Positions 11,129 to 24,699 of a stretch of DNA of 64,000 bases are shown piece by piece; position 1 is the first letter of the stretch; the number at the start of each line of letters is the position of its first letter. Source of the DNA: Stereum hirsutum FP-91666 SS1 (Eukaryota > Basidiomycota > Agaricomycetes > Russulales > Stereaceae); contig NW_006763132.1 in NCBI RefSeq assembly GCF_000264905.1, forward strand, positions 2,854,023-2,918,022, given 5' to 3'. The translations under genes were made by a program, and so were the position numbers. The notes beneath the pieces were generated by a model. The model was not told the origin of the DNA. It saw only the letters and a list, made by a program, of their open reading frames with translations, and did no database searches.

Positions 11129-13130
11129 ATGTTGAAGTTGTTATTTATTCTACTATTTCACTTTCAGACGGGCATGTGCCAGGCTACCTTACCTGTGACC
11201 GTAGAGAAGCGCGCAGCCTCGTTCTCGTCTCCTTCTGGGATCCTATTCAAGTACGGCTCAACTTCCAGTGCCTCTTCCTCCGGATCGGCCCAGCCAGATA
11301 TTGCGAACGTAAGAAACAACTTAGTGAGTTTTATGCCCCTTCACCGCCGTCGAACAATAACACATTGCTGACATCCTTATAGTATCGTACTGATATCGAC
11401 ATTGGGGGGCAAGGTCAGTCTTACATAATCTCGTTTCACAACTAATTTGACACGGTGTGCTGTAGCTGTCACTGTCCAGATAGATACAGGCTCAACCGAC
11501 CTCTGGGTGTTTCCACAAGAGACTCTGAAAGATATTACGTTTTCTGAGGACGTCAAGTCTCTAAACTTAACTTACGGCGCAGGATCAGGTTCGTCTTTGC
11601 GACGACTACATATCGTTCGGAACACGACTTGAGGATATATTACCCCAATATTACCCATAGCTGCAGGGCCCGTCGCGTTTGCGCCCTTCTCAATCGGTGA
11701 ATACTCAGTCGAGTCACAAGGTACGATTTTCCTACTATATATCACACTGGTGTCACGGTGATAATATAATCGTTTACTAGCTTTTGTGAACGCGACACAG
11801 GTATGTTCAATTTCCCTAGTCAAATGTACGATCATCCTTTAAAAGGCTACTACTCGGGTGTTTTTTTCCGTCCCGCCACCACAGTTCACGGAGTTTCAAG
11901 ACATCCTGTTCTCTCAGGGAGTCTTCGGTATTCTTGGTCTAGGATTCAATACCGACGATGGTGCTTCTCCGATATTGTCCGCCGTGGTCGATGCATACCA
12001 CAACTCTACGCAAGGCCAAAGTCCCCTCGGGAACATCTTCTACCAGGACAAGTCACTTCCCAACTTCATTTCCATCATGCTTGGACGCTCTGGCGATCTC
12101 GACGAAACCTCCGACGGGATGTTCACGATATCAGAATACGTCCACGGGTTCGAAAACATTGGGAACATGCCGAAGTTGGAACAATACAATACTGGCTCAC
12201 AGGCACGATGGACCGTCTTGTTGGATGGTGTATCGGTAAATGGGATGAATATTCCGTTGAGCTCGAGCTTGAAGGGTGTGCCTAAAAGAAAATATGTCAC
12301 CCTCCTCGACACGGGCGCTACGCAAGCTCGTCTGCCTCAGACCGTCGTTGATGCGATTTACGGTGGCATGCCGAATGCGACCTTCGACAAGCTGCATGGG
12401 TATTGGATTTTACCATGCAATTCGACCGCAGACGTTCGCTTTACATTCGGGTATGTTTGATCGATTGGGTTTCAGGGGTATTTCTGATAGCGATGTTCAT
12501 GTTATGCTGGGCAGCGGTCAGGAAATTCCCATCCATCCTCTCGATCTTACCAAGATCACGACTTTCCTTACCTCCGACAACAAGAAGACCGTCGTCTGCA
12601 CCTCCATTCCATACATCACCAACAACTTCATAGGCCAAGGATTCGATGCATCCCTCGGCGATGCATTCCTTCGTAACGTTTACTCCCTCTTTGACTACGG
12701 AGACTTCGAAGACCCAGAAAAAAACGACGTCAAGAACGCCTATATCCAACTCTTACCTCTCGAAAAACCCAAAGACTCACTCGTAGACTTCAACGACAGT
12801 CGCAAGAAAGCACTCGCGCGAAGTGCACCGGAGGCTACGTTTGAGCAAATTCGACAGACGCTTGGTTCGGCTGCATCCTCGACTGATGGACCGTCATCCC
12901 CGGATCGTGTGGAGGCGGATGGACCGGGCTCGACGGATGGTGGCGACTCAGCTGATCAAATGGGTTGGTTCGGTCCTGTCGTCGTTGGACTGCTTGGCGG
13001 AAACGTTTTGGTTGGGGCCGTCCTTTGCGTGTTGGCGCTGGTTATGTGCGCGAGGAAGAGAGCGTCGACGGGTCGGAGGGTGAGGGGGGCGCCGATGTAT
13101 GTGCCTGTTGGTTTCAAGGCTGATGAGTAG
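11129..13130 (+). CDS. Pepsin-like aspartic protease (A1), C-terminal membrane segment
   Basis: Seven exons, 11129..11323, 11383..11413, 11466..11588, 11661..11720, 11781..11800, 11885..12450 and 12515..13130, sum to 1611 nt (536 aa). A signal peptide occupies residues 1 to about 18, followed by a Ser-rich propeptide. The first active-site motif is QIDTGSTDLWVF (Asp near residue 82). The flap-side region GVFGILGLGFNTDD follows. The second active-site motif is TLLDTGATQARLP (Asp near 285). The C-terminal part holds a Ser/Asp/Gly linker, one membrane segment (VVVGLLGGNVLVGAVLCVLALVM) and a short basic tail, so the enzyme should sit at the cell surface or vacuolar membrane. Both catalytic Asp residues are present. 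The exon 4 acceptor is ambiguous: AG at 11660 or 11666 changes the protein by two residues. Confidence 0.94.
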
Positions 13131-13654
13131 AGCTCGTGCCATGCTGTGCTCATGCGGGCAAGGTGGTTGGTTCTGGCGCCGTGATGGTCGAGAGCATTTT
13201 GCGATGGGAAACACTTGAATTCTCGAACTCTTTATGTATTCTCGTTTCACAATTTTGGACACTCATAAGATCTTGTTAGCTTGGCACCTTGTATTGCTTC
13301 CGGCTGCTCTTACACCTACCGAACAGGAACTCATTCGAACGTTACCGTCAGGCGTATTAGTTTTCTGTGTAGATCTTTGACACGTCGTGAGAGAGAGCGA
13401 ATCGCAGGATGACAGCCTCTGAATTTCCAATCCATGCCAGCAGCGCTATTAACAAACTACACGAGCGCTTCTCGTACGAAACCCTTGTACAACACATTCC
13501 AAGATTTTCAAACACAACCACGATAGAGTGGTCGCAAACGTCTGCATACAAAAGCACGAACCACGACCTACTAAAACGATCATCAGCAATCGACAGAGGT
13601 TCGATCATTCATAACACGGCAAAACTCACCAGCTACGAGTGCGTGCACTCCTAT
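13131..13654. other. Intergenic between convergent protease and xylanase genes
   Basis: A 520-bp gap holds the 3' ends of two converging genes. The plus-strand frame at 13409-13735 overlaps the last xylanase exon antisense and has no coding signal of its own. Confidence 0.5.
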
Positions 13655-15907
<2,253 letters not shown>

Positions 15908-18900
15908 ATGAATGTGTGCCAGCTGCCCAATTTTCCCCAGGTTCAGGTCTCGCGGACGGAGGCCGAAGCTGATGAAACGACTCCAGAGGTATGTCGTATA
16001 AGCGCACGTTGCCCGCGTTGCGCTAATTGTTGTTTTGTCCTACAGTTTATATCGGTAAAACTCGTCAATAACAAGGCTCGAATCAGAATATCACCATCTA
16101 TCATTCAACTCGACACTCTTCCATCACGCGCACAGCTCTTCACAAGTTCGAATACACGGGGCTGGTTTTTTGCTATAACCTATGGAGGGCCAGGAGGAGT
16201 AGGTGAGTCTTCCAATATTGGCCTTCTGTATGAAATTCTCAGCAAAGAGCACCTGTAGCCTTGGCTGGCTCGCAGGTATCGCATATGCGCTCGCGATTGC
16301 TGGAGGTCACGGACACCTACAAGGAGCTATACACGCCACAACGAACGATGCAGCTTGGCTCGGTCATTCCCCATTATCTCGCATTCGCTTTGAACGACTC
16401 TAGGCTTATCATGGGCCTGAAGAGTGGAGAGATCGCAGTATTTGACTCTGAATCACTATGTACACCTGGAACGAACGAGATTCAGCCACTTCATACATTC
16501 TCCTCGCCCACTGGTGGCCCGGCTCGCTTTATTATGCCGAACCCAGGAGACCTACCTGAATTGGTTGCCGTGCTTCGCGAACCAGATGGACGCACAGATA
16601 GCCAGCTGCTTGAAGTTCTGGACGTGGCAAAATTCCAGACAATTACGGGGTGGAGGAGTGGAGGGTCGCCAAAGACATATCCAACCAGCTGTACGCACCT
16701 TCGATATACCCTTTTGATACGATTGGCTGATTCCTTTCCGCAGTGGCCTGGTCACCGAAGGGGAAACAACTGGCGATCGGTCTCAAAAGTGGCGACATCA
16801 TCACCTTCAGTCCCACGGAACCTGCACACCCAAAGTCGTTCATTCCTCACCCAGCCGCGAGCAACGGCCAAAGTCTCGTGCACGCCACATGGCTATCAAA
16901 TCCTCTGTTCTACACCATGTATGCCCCAACCGACCCTTTCGACGTCAATGCCGAGCAAACGCACGTAGTTATCTCCCATGATTCTAAGCGTAACACGGCA
17001 CTAGACACTCGAATCCCTTTGAACTTCTTTCCTACGGCAGTTCGTCCGCCAGGCGCTTTCCCTCTCGTCATGCGAAATTGGGATCCTGCCAAAATCTTGA
17101 TGCTCATGGGCGATGGCACTACGGCCGACATTGGCATCATTGGACATGTCGCCATCTCACCCACAGAAGACAGATGGCAACGCATCACGCTCGAGGACAT
17201 CGCAACCCCCAGCATGCCGTTGGATGATGACTCACAGGAGACGACGATGTTAGGGTTCGAGCTGGATCTCCACAACACAATATCGTACGCTGATACTAAA
17301 GCGTCCGGAGAGACGGTCGATCTCCCTCCTCCGCCAATCGCGTATGCGTATTGTAGCGACGGAACAATTTGCGCTTGGTTTATCATCAACAGAAATGGTA
17401 CGCCCTATCCTGGTATGCTGACCGGCGAATCATCCGCTCCCGCCGCCTTCAGCAGTCCACCAGCACTCGCGACTCCCGCCCAACAGCCCGCCCAACAGCC
17501 CGCCCAAACCACCTCCTTCCCCACCCCCACACCTTCTTCGTTTGGGCAACCATCGGGTTTCGGACAGCCCACTTCAGCGTTTGGACAGCCCTCCTTTGGA
17601 CAACCAGCGTTCGGACAAGCTTCGTCGGGCTCAGCGTTTGGACAAAATGCACCCAGTTCGTCGTCGGCCGGAGGCGCATTTTCTGCTTTCGCTACGGCAG
17701 GCCCGTCGAAGTTCGGCCAGACAGGCTTTGGAGCTTTCGGGTCAGCTACTCCCCCAGCCCCTACTCCAGCACCCGCACCCCCTATACAAGAACAGTTGTC
17801 AGAATCGATGGACGATACTCCGACAGAGGCAGCTGCTCCCAATTTCGGCTTTGGTGGTATGTCTCTCGGCGGTGATGCCCCCTCTCAGTCAAACTCAGGC
17901 GCGACTGGCAATAACATGTTCGGATCTTTCGGGGCGCAAATTACACAACCTGCACAACCAGCCGCTTCACCGACTCCTCCCGCGCCAGCACCTTCGTCTG
18001 GATTCGGGCAGCCTAGCTTCGGTATGAGCACCGCTAATACCGCTCCCGCTTTTGGACAGAGCTCTTTTGGCTCCCAGCCTGCTTTCGGACAGAGCAGTTT
18101 CGGAGCAAAACCTGCTTCTGCCTTCGGTGCGCCCGCCTTCGGTCAATCTAGCTTTGGAAGTCCTTCACCGAGCGCCACACCTACCGCGCCAGCTTCGTCC
18201 GGGTCTGCTTTCGGTGGCGGTGGAGGGTTTGGCAGTTACGCCACATCTGGGTTGTCTTCTTTCGGTGCCGCCGCAAAACAGGGCGATTCGAGCACTCCCG
18301 CCTGGAAGACTGCTGGTAATAGTGAAGGTATCAAATCCTTCGGTGGAGGTCCTCAGACGGTTTTCGGCGCTCCAGCTTTCGGTGGTCAACCGTCTACACC
18401 TTCTCCTTCCGTCACACCGTCTACACCGGCACAGATGCCACCGCCTCCCCAAACCAACATTGACCCATCCATGTCCTCCGATTCACCACCACCCGCAGCG
18501 CCTCCTGCGTTCGCTACACCCGCTTCTCCCCCGTCCGAACCCACCACGCCTGTTATGCGGCCACCTAAAGCCCACGGGCTGGAATCCCCACTTTCGTCTC
18601 CGGACAATTCTCCAAAACCTGCACCAGCTCCAGTACCGGCACCAGCACCGGCAAAACCACAGGTTACGGGGAACGCGTTCTCGGGCTTCAAGACGACGGC
18701 GTCGCCTTTCACTGCAAGCAAACTCTCCGGGACTGGCTTTGGGGTAAGCTTGAACGAGGAATCTCCGTTCGTGAAGGCGGCGAAACAGTCGCAGGACAGT
18801 GACAGCCGCAGTGCTTTCAGTGGAGGAGCTTTCTCGAGTTCCGACCTGACTACGACTACTCCAGCCGGGAAACCACCGGTGTCTGCGTTCGGACAACCGT

Positions 18901-21900
18901 CCGCTCTAGGGGCTCAAAAGTCGGTGTTTGGTCAACCCGCTTTCGGGCAGTCTGCGTTCGGGCAGTCTGCTTTTGGACAGTCTGCATTCGGGAAATCTGC
19001 ATTCGGGCAATCCTCTTCGTTTGGTCAGTCGTCCTCGTTCGGATCGGAGCCGGCTACGCCTTCTCCGCCTCAATCTACAACGCCAGCTTCGACGACTCCG
19101 TTGGGCACCCCTGCGGTTCCTTCTGGGTTTGGGGCGTTCAGTGCGTTCAGCGGGGGGCAGAGTGCGTTTGGGAAGCTGGCCGGGCAGTCAGACAAGCCCA
19201 AGCCCTCCTTCCTTGAATTGTTGAAGGCAGGGGGTCAGGGTGATAATGATGTGTTGAAGTCTAAGGCGACAGAGGAGGTGAAGAAGGAAGAACCGTCGAC
19301 GACGCCTACGACAACTCCGCAGAAGCCTCCGCCTGTTCAGCCTGAGGCATCTACGACGCCAAAAGGGAAACCTGAGGAGGTCAAGGGATCGTCGAGAGCC
19401 CCTACGCCTCCGAAAGCGGCTGCTACAGAGGAACTGTCGCAGAGTACAGACTCTGCTGCGTCGTCGTTCGTGGACGTCTCGAGGGAAGAGAAAGGCAAAG
19501 AAGCAGAGGATGAAGGGGCCGAACAGCAAGTTCCGCCTTCGCCTACTTCGGAAGACGCAGAGGGAGAAGAGTATATCGATGATACGGTGGACTTTTTGTC
19601 AGATGGATACGAGCCAGAGGAGCCACCCGAAGAAGACGAGGACGAGGATGACGATGAGTTCGAAGAGGAGATCATTGGTCCGACCGAATTGGAGCAGATT
19701 CCAGAGGAGGATGAGCCAGATACCGACGCCACGGAGACCAAGCCCCTTCCTACCGAAGCTGAAATCAAGGCGGCTGAAGAAGAAAAGAAAACTACCGTCA
19801 GGCCTTCCATGATTCCGGTCCCTCCTTCACGCTCTGCCACCCTCACGCCCAAGCCCAGTATCAAGATCGAGCCTACCACACCCGAGATGCCCAAGACTGG
19901 CTCTCGAGCTCAGAGCACCACTCCTCCTGGGTCTCCGAAGCTGCAAGCCGCGGAGGTGTTCCAGCCTACGCCACAAGCACCGTCGCCGTCAGGATCTCCT
20001 GCCTTGGGCGCAGCGATCGGTCTCGGTCGTCCCAGCACACGACCGCTTCGCAGTTCGCCCTTGGCCGGAGAGGCAGTGGCCGGTGACGAGGAAACGGAGA
20101 AGAAAGCTACTGGCACACCATCGCTGGCTGCACCCAAACCCAAACCTGCTTCACCCAAACCTGCTTTCGGCTCATGGGGTTCCCCTCCTGTCGCCCCCTC
20201 CACCGCAGGAACATCCCCGTCCGAAGTCAAGCCTCCAACTTCAACTCTGTTCGGTGCTGGTAGCGCGACGCGTGGAACACCGCCCCCTATACTCAAACCA
20301 GAGCCTATCATCATGCCTACCGTCCTTTCGCCACCGGGCACCGAGAAGAAATCACCACGACCGAAAACACCGCCACTCCTTTCGTCATTTGGGTTTGGAA
20401 GACCAAGTGCCACCTCATCGGCGGGTCAGACCGCACCCGGGACAAAAGCTCCGACGACGCTGGGTAGTGCGTTTGGCGGGGGAGCGCCATCTGGTGGGAG
20501 TCTTTTCAACAAGACTCCCAGTTCGGGTGCGGGCTCTACGACGCCTCCGTCGGGTACGAAGCCGGCCCCACCGTCTGTCCAACCTCAACAGAAGACGGCT
20601 TTCGGGTCTGTGTTCTCACCCGCTCCGGCTCCAGCTCCCGGGCAAGGTGCTCAGCCGCAGAAACAAGTGCCGACGCAGACGCCGTTGGAAGCTTTGGAGG
20701 AGGGAATGCAGAGGGAGTGTGCGAAGCTGTTTGTCGATTTGGGCAAGGAGTTGGAAGACGTAAGCACAACTTTCACTGTCTGCCCCTTTTCATTCGCTGA
20801 TTTTCTGTTACAGTTGAAGACATTGGCCCAGGAGGCGAACAAGAAGCGGGAAGAGTTGATCCGTCCATCCCCCGCTGCACAACAGCAAGGTGTACCAACA
20901 ATGAACGACATCCAAATGTTCGGAAAGAAGGTCAAGGATGCTAGGAAGGAGGTCGAGGCACTGGAGAAGCTGTGTGACGGATACCGACTTTCAGTCCAAG
21001 AGGCAGAGAGCGATTTGCTCAAAGGTTTGTCCTGTCACATCATCCATTCTGCGTTGACGACGACAATAATACTGATTCTGTCGATACAGCGAAGACGAGG
21101 AAGGAAGAGATTGTGCGTCTGGACATAGCTAAATCAGATGCGGAGTTTACGAGGATGTTGAAGACGAGGAGCTTGAATCCTGAGCATATGGAGACGCAGA
21201 CGCTACTGAGGAGGGAGATTCGGGTGCGTATCAACTATTTCCCAGTTACGAAGGCCTTTACCCTGATGTTTCTATCTAAAGGCAATGCGCGAACTTGTGG
21301 AAAAACTCGAGGGTCATTTGCAAGCTTCGAAGAGGAAGCTCGCACATAGTAAGACGGGCAAGCCTGGCCTGAAGTACGTATACCTACATATATTTTCTTG
21401 AGATTAGTTCTCACGTCTGGTGGAAACAGGCCTCCCTCCCTCGACACCGTCAACCGGACCTTCCGCAATATCGATATCGCCATCGATCAACAGATGGTCG
21501 AGATCAAGAAACTCACTGCTCGGATGTCCAAACTCGAACTCGACGATCCCTCAGCGTCGACCTCCTCTCCTCCCTATGTAAGGGCCACATCCTCGCCACT
21601 CCGAGATAAGCGTCTACCAGACCACGATGTTGCCTCGCGACGAGCGAGAGATGTGACGCCGAATGTGGCGGTCACCACAGCGGCAGCGCTCAATGCTGAG
21701 AGATTCGCTCATAAATTGAAAGACGCCTTGCTGAAGGTGAGGCGGGAGCCATTTTTGAATACCTCAGCATCCGCGGCTCCTGCCGCCCCCAAAGCATTCG
21801 AATCCATTCAGAGGTCCGGTTCTGGCATGAACCTCGAGGGCCTGCACGTTCAACTCACGCCGTCGTCTCCTCCTATGGGAGCCGGGTATTCCCCTCCTCA

Positions 21901-22084
21901 CGGTGGAAGAAGGAGCTCGGGATCCAGGACTCGGACACATGGACAGTCTGTGCCGTTGAACAGGAGTGGTGGAAGTGGAAGCAGGCGCTCACCGACTCCG
22001 CCGGCGAGTTTCGATTGGGGACCGTTGCCGAGCGTAAGACCTATGGCTTCGTTAGCGGCGGATGTGAGGGGCACGAAGATGTAG
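15908..22084 (+). CDS. NUP159: FG nucleoporin NUP159/NUP214 homologue
   Basis: Eight exons, 15908..15988, 16046..16202, 16259..16690, 16744..20759, 20814..21024, 21090..21223, 21282..21373 and 21430..22084, sum to 5778 nt (1925 aa). Residues 1 to about 460 look like the N-terminal beta-propeller: SLAWSPKGKQLAIGLKSGDI, VMRNWDPAKILMLMGDGTTADIG split across strands, and AYCSDGTICAWF. FG, GFGQ and SAFGQ repeats run from about residue 490 to 1040 and recur to about 1510. An acidic stretch lies near 1165-1215. The C-terminal part (about 1525-1800) is helical and coiled-coil-like (LKTLAQEANKKREELIRP, RTFRNIDIAIDQQM). In the family the propeller docks DEAD-box helicase Dbp5 on the cytoplasmic side of the pore, and the coiled coils bind Nup82 and Nsp1. 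The intron at 20760-20813 is 54 bp and stop-free. Confidence 0.92.
18941..19030 (+). repeat. 15-nt tandem repeat coding for SAFGQ units
   Basis: About five near-identical 15-nt units (TCTGCGTTCGGGCAG type) follow one another inside the FG domain of the nucleoporin, giving consecutive SAFGQ/SAFGK motifs. Synonymous differences between units show they are not brand-new copies. Confidence 0.8.
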
Positions 22085-22494
22085 TCAACGTCGAGTAGTA
22101 TCTTGTCACTTGTATGAATTGTTGCTATCACAGAGCTTTGCCTATGAACGGCCGATTTCAGGACCTGAAGTTTGCAGGGTGACCACTGCCCATCAACCCC
22201 CATCTCAAAACGTCCAACACTCCGCATCCTCCGCTTGATGTGATGGATCCATCGAACTAACTTATTAGGTTTGTGTCAAATAAGGAAAATACGACGAGAA
22301 TTGAGCAACGCGAAACGACGATGTGTCAGAAGTGATAAGTCAACAGGCTCGATCCTTACCAGTCTCAATAATTTCCGAGGCGATTTGAGTCAGCCATCAT
22401 CGGTGCACATATGTGCCTTCAATTGGCCGCAACACGCACTAGAATGAACCACAATTGAGCGGGCGGCAAGCAACTGCCTACATGATATCTTGGC
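22085..22494. other. Intergenic between NUP159 and F-box gene 3' ends
   Basis: A 410-bp gap between two converging genes; no open frame or repeat of note is seen. Confidence 0.5.
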
Positions 22495-24264
22495 CTATAT
22501 ACGTAGATCCCACCATTGACTCGACTTATGACACTCCCATTCAATAACTACGTTATCTTCATCCTCTTTACCTACTACCTCTCCTCTGTCCACAGACTCC
22601 GTCCCTTTCCCTTCTGCGGCCCCAGTCCTCGTCCTCCGCTCTGTTTCAGAATGAATTCTGTCCGGGACGACGAACCTCATAAACCTAAATCCAGCCATCT
22701 GAGAGACGATAACAGTCGATAGACGAGGACATCGTTTGACGAGCTCGCGGACGGTAGGTTTAAGTCGTTCTCCGAGCGCGGTTACAGCAACCATATCGCG
22801 CGACAGAAGAACATCACCATCCTCTCCATCGTCGAAGAAGGACACCAATTGTAGAGTGACGAGGGATTGTAGGTTCGGCGTGTTGTCTAGAATGATGTCC
22901 CAGAGATGCGTCTGTAATATTCCATGTCAGAGTAACGTTAGCAATTATTGATCAAGCATTGCGTGATTCGGAGGACTGATGTGGCTACCATGATAGTGGG
23001 TAGAGCATGCGAAGTAGAGGAAGTCAGGAGATATTACGCACCACAATGATCCGTTCCGCATCATAGTCACTAGCCCACATCAGAGACAACTCAGCGCAAG
23101 GGGGCAGGTTTCCCAAAACGCAAGAGATGACGTCCTCTATCCTGGCAGTGGACGCAGTCGTAATGCACACCTTCACCTTCTTCACGCGCAGTTCTTCATT
23201 CGCACCATCACCAATCTGGAGAGCGTCTTCTCCTCGGACCAACCATACGCAGTCGACACGAAAATATTCGCCCAAATCTTGTGCTACGACTGCGTTGTGA
23301 AAAGACGACATGCGTGGGAACCCAGCAAGTTCTCTCGGATGATCTGCATCCCGTAGAATGATATACGTGAGAAGCTCATGCCGAGCAATGAACTCGCTAC
23401 ACTCTGTGGAGAAGTCCAGGCTGCCTGCCTTGAGCACTAATGCCCGAAGCCCATTGAACGTTATCTGGGTCCAGTCTCCAGGGAATACTGGCACTGATTT
23501 GGCGTACACGGTCAAGCGCTTCACGCGAACGCTCTCTGGTCCCCGATCGTACATGTTTCGAAACTTCTTGTAGGCACGTCGCATCCCGTCCAGACGTGCG
23601 TCTGTACAATGAATCCGAGATAAAGACACGGATAAGGGGTACTTGATGTTCGCGATGGCGATGGAATGTGTCGTCAATGGAGAGATGCTACGGATATGGA
23701 CCCGTTGGAGGGAGGGATGTGAGTTGATAGTCTTGATGAAGTCCTCGCCGACTAAGAGATCGTCGAATTTGAGATGCAGGGAGAGGAGGGATGGTAAGAT
23801 TGTGGATGTTTTGTGTGCGAGAATAGTGCGCTGCAGTAGGTTTTGTGGACCTTCGCGATTGCTGATAATGCTGACGACAAGAAAGAAAGACATGTCTGAA
23901 GATTTCCAGCGCGTCAGCTATGCAAAAGAGACACTGGTATGCCCCAGGAACGCTGAACGACCAACCGAATCAACCGCAGGATATCCATGTGTGTATGGAG
24001 GAAGAATGCTTCAGCACGTGCACATTTTGTGTTCACGTCGGGGTGACAGATATTAATCCCAATGGTGTCATAGAGATATGGCAGAAAAATCGCTCTTAAA
24101 ACGCGATTCGTTACGCAAAGACTTCGGAGGGTGGGTTCAAGCTCAACAAGGGGACCACAAGGTGCTTTTGGCGTGTCGGCGATGAGTGGCGAGAACGACA
24201 GAGACGAGGGAATATGCACTACTATACTTTGCAAGAGCTCGGTCGGAAGACAAAGTATAGACAT
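22495..24264 (-). CDS. F-box-like protein, 527 aa
   Basis: Three exons, complement(22495..22911, 23042..23895, 23952..24264), sum to 1584 nt. The N-terminus MSILCLPTELLQSIVVHIPS is an F-box helix start, the part that would bind Skp1 in an SCF ubiquitin ligase. Further on, VTNRVLRAIFLPYLYDTI is the second half of the box. The rest is leucine-rich and resembles degenerate LRR/solenoid sequence (FNGLRALVLKAGSLDFS, LPPCAELSLMWASD). The C-terminus is acidic and Lys/Glu-rich. Such proteins are highly expanded in Agaricomycetes and have mostly unknown targets. The donor of intron 1 (GTTCCT at 23951) is weak but is the only one that keeps frame, and its intron has a good GCTGAC branch site. Confidence 0.75.
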
Positions 24265-24699
24265 TGCAAGGGATGGCTGAGATGCGACGGCGTTGTGGTA
24301 AGAAGAAACCGCAATGCTTTACGTCGCTTGCGATACGCCGCGAGCCAGTCTGCGTCCCCAAAAAGGAAAGAGGAACTGATTTCTGCGAACGGGTCTGTTG
24401 GGAAAGATCGGGCTTGAGACGAACCGCGACGCTCGACCGCCAACCCAGTTCAGTCAAGCAGTCCGTTGCCAGATGGCGAGGTAAGCCGTCTCATCCTTCC
24501 TCTTCGCCACCACCATCGCCGTCGTTGCCCATTGCATTCCCGGCGTCGACGTTGTTGTCGCCGTCATTGTCATCGACTATGCTCACCAGCTCACCTTGAT
24601 TCTTGTGCCTGCTCATGGTCCTTTTACTTGTCAATGGTTCCTTTTATTCATGGTCTAACATAAACCGAACCTGATTGGCGACCATGTTGCTCTCTCGAT
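24265..24699. other. Intergenic, divergent promoter region
   Basis: This 435-bp stretch lies between the F-box gene (-) and the SANT regulator (+). Short frames on both strands are low in information. It likely serves as promoter for both genes. Confidence 0.5.

Noticed and set aside
16910..20763. Long open frames on the minus strand and in other plus frames across the nucleoporin
   Set aside because: They mirror the GC-rich, low-complexity FG coding exon. Their translations are Arg/Pro or Gly/Ser runs, and the true frame has all the domain motifs.
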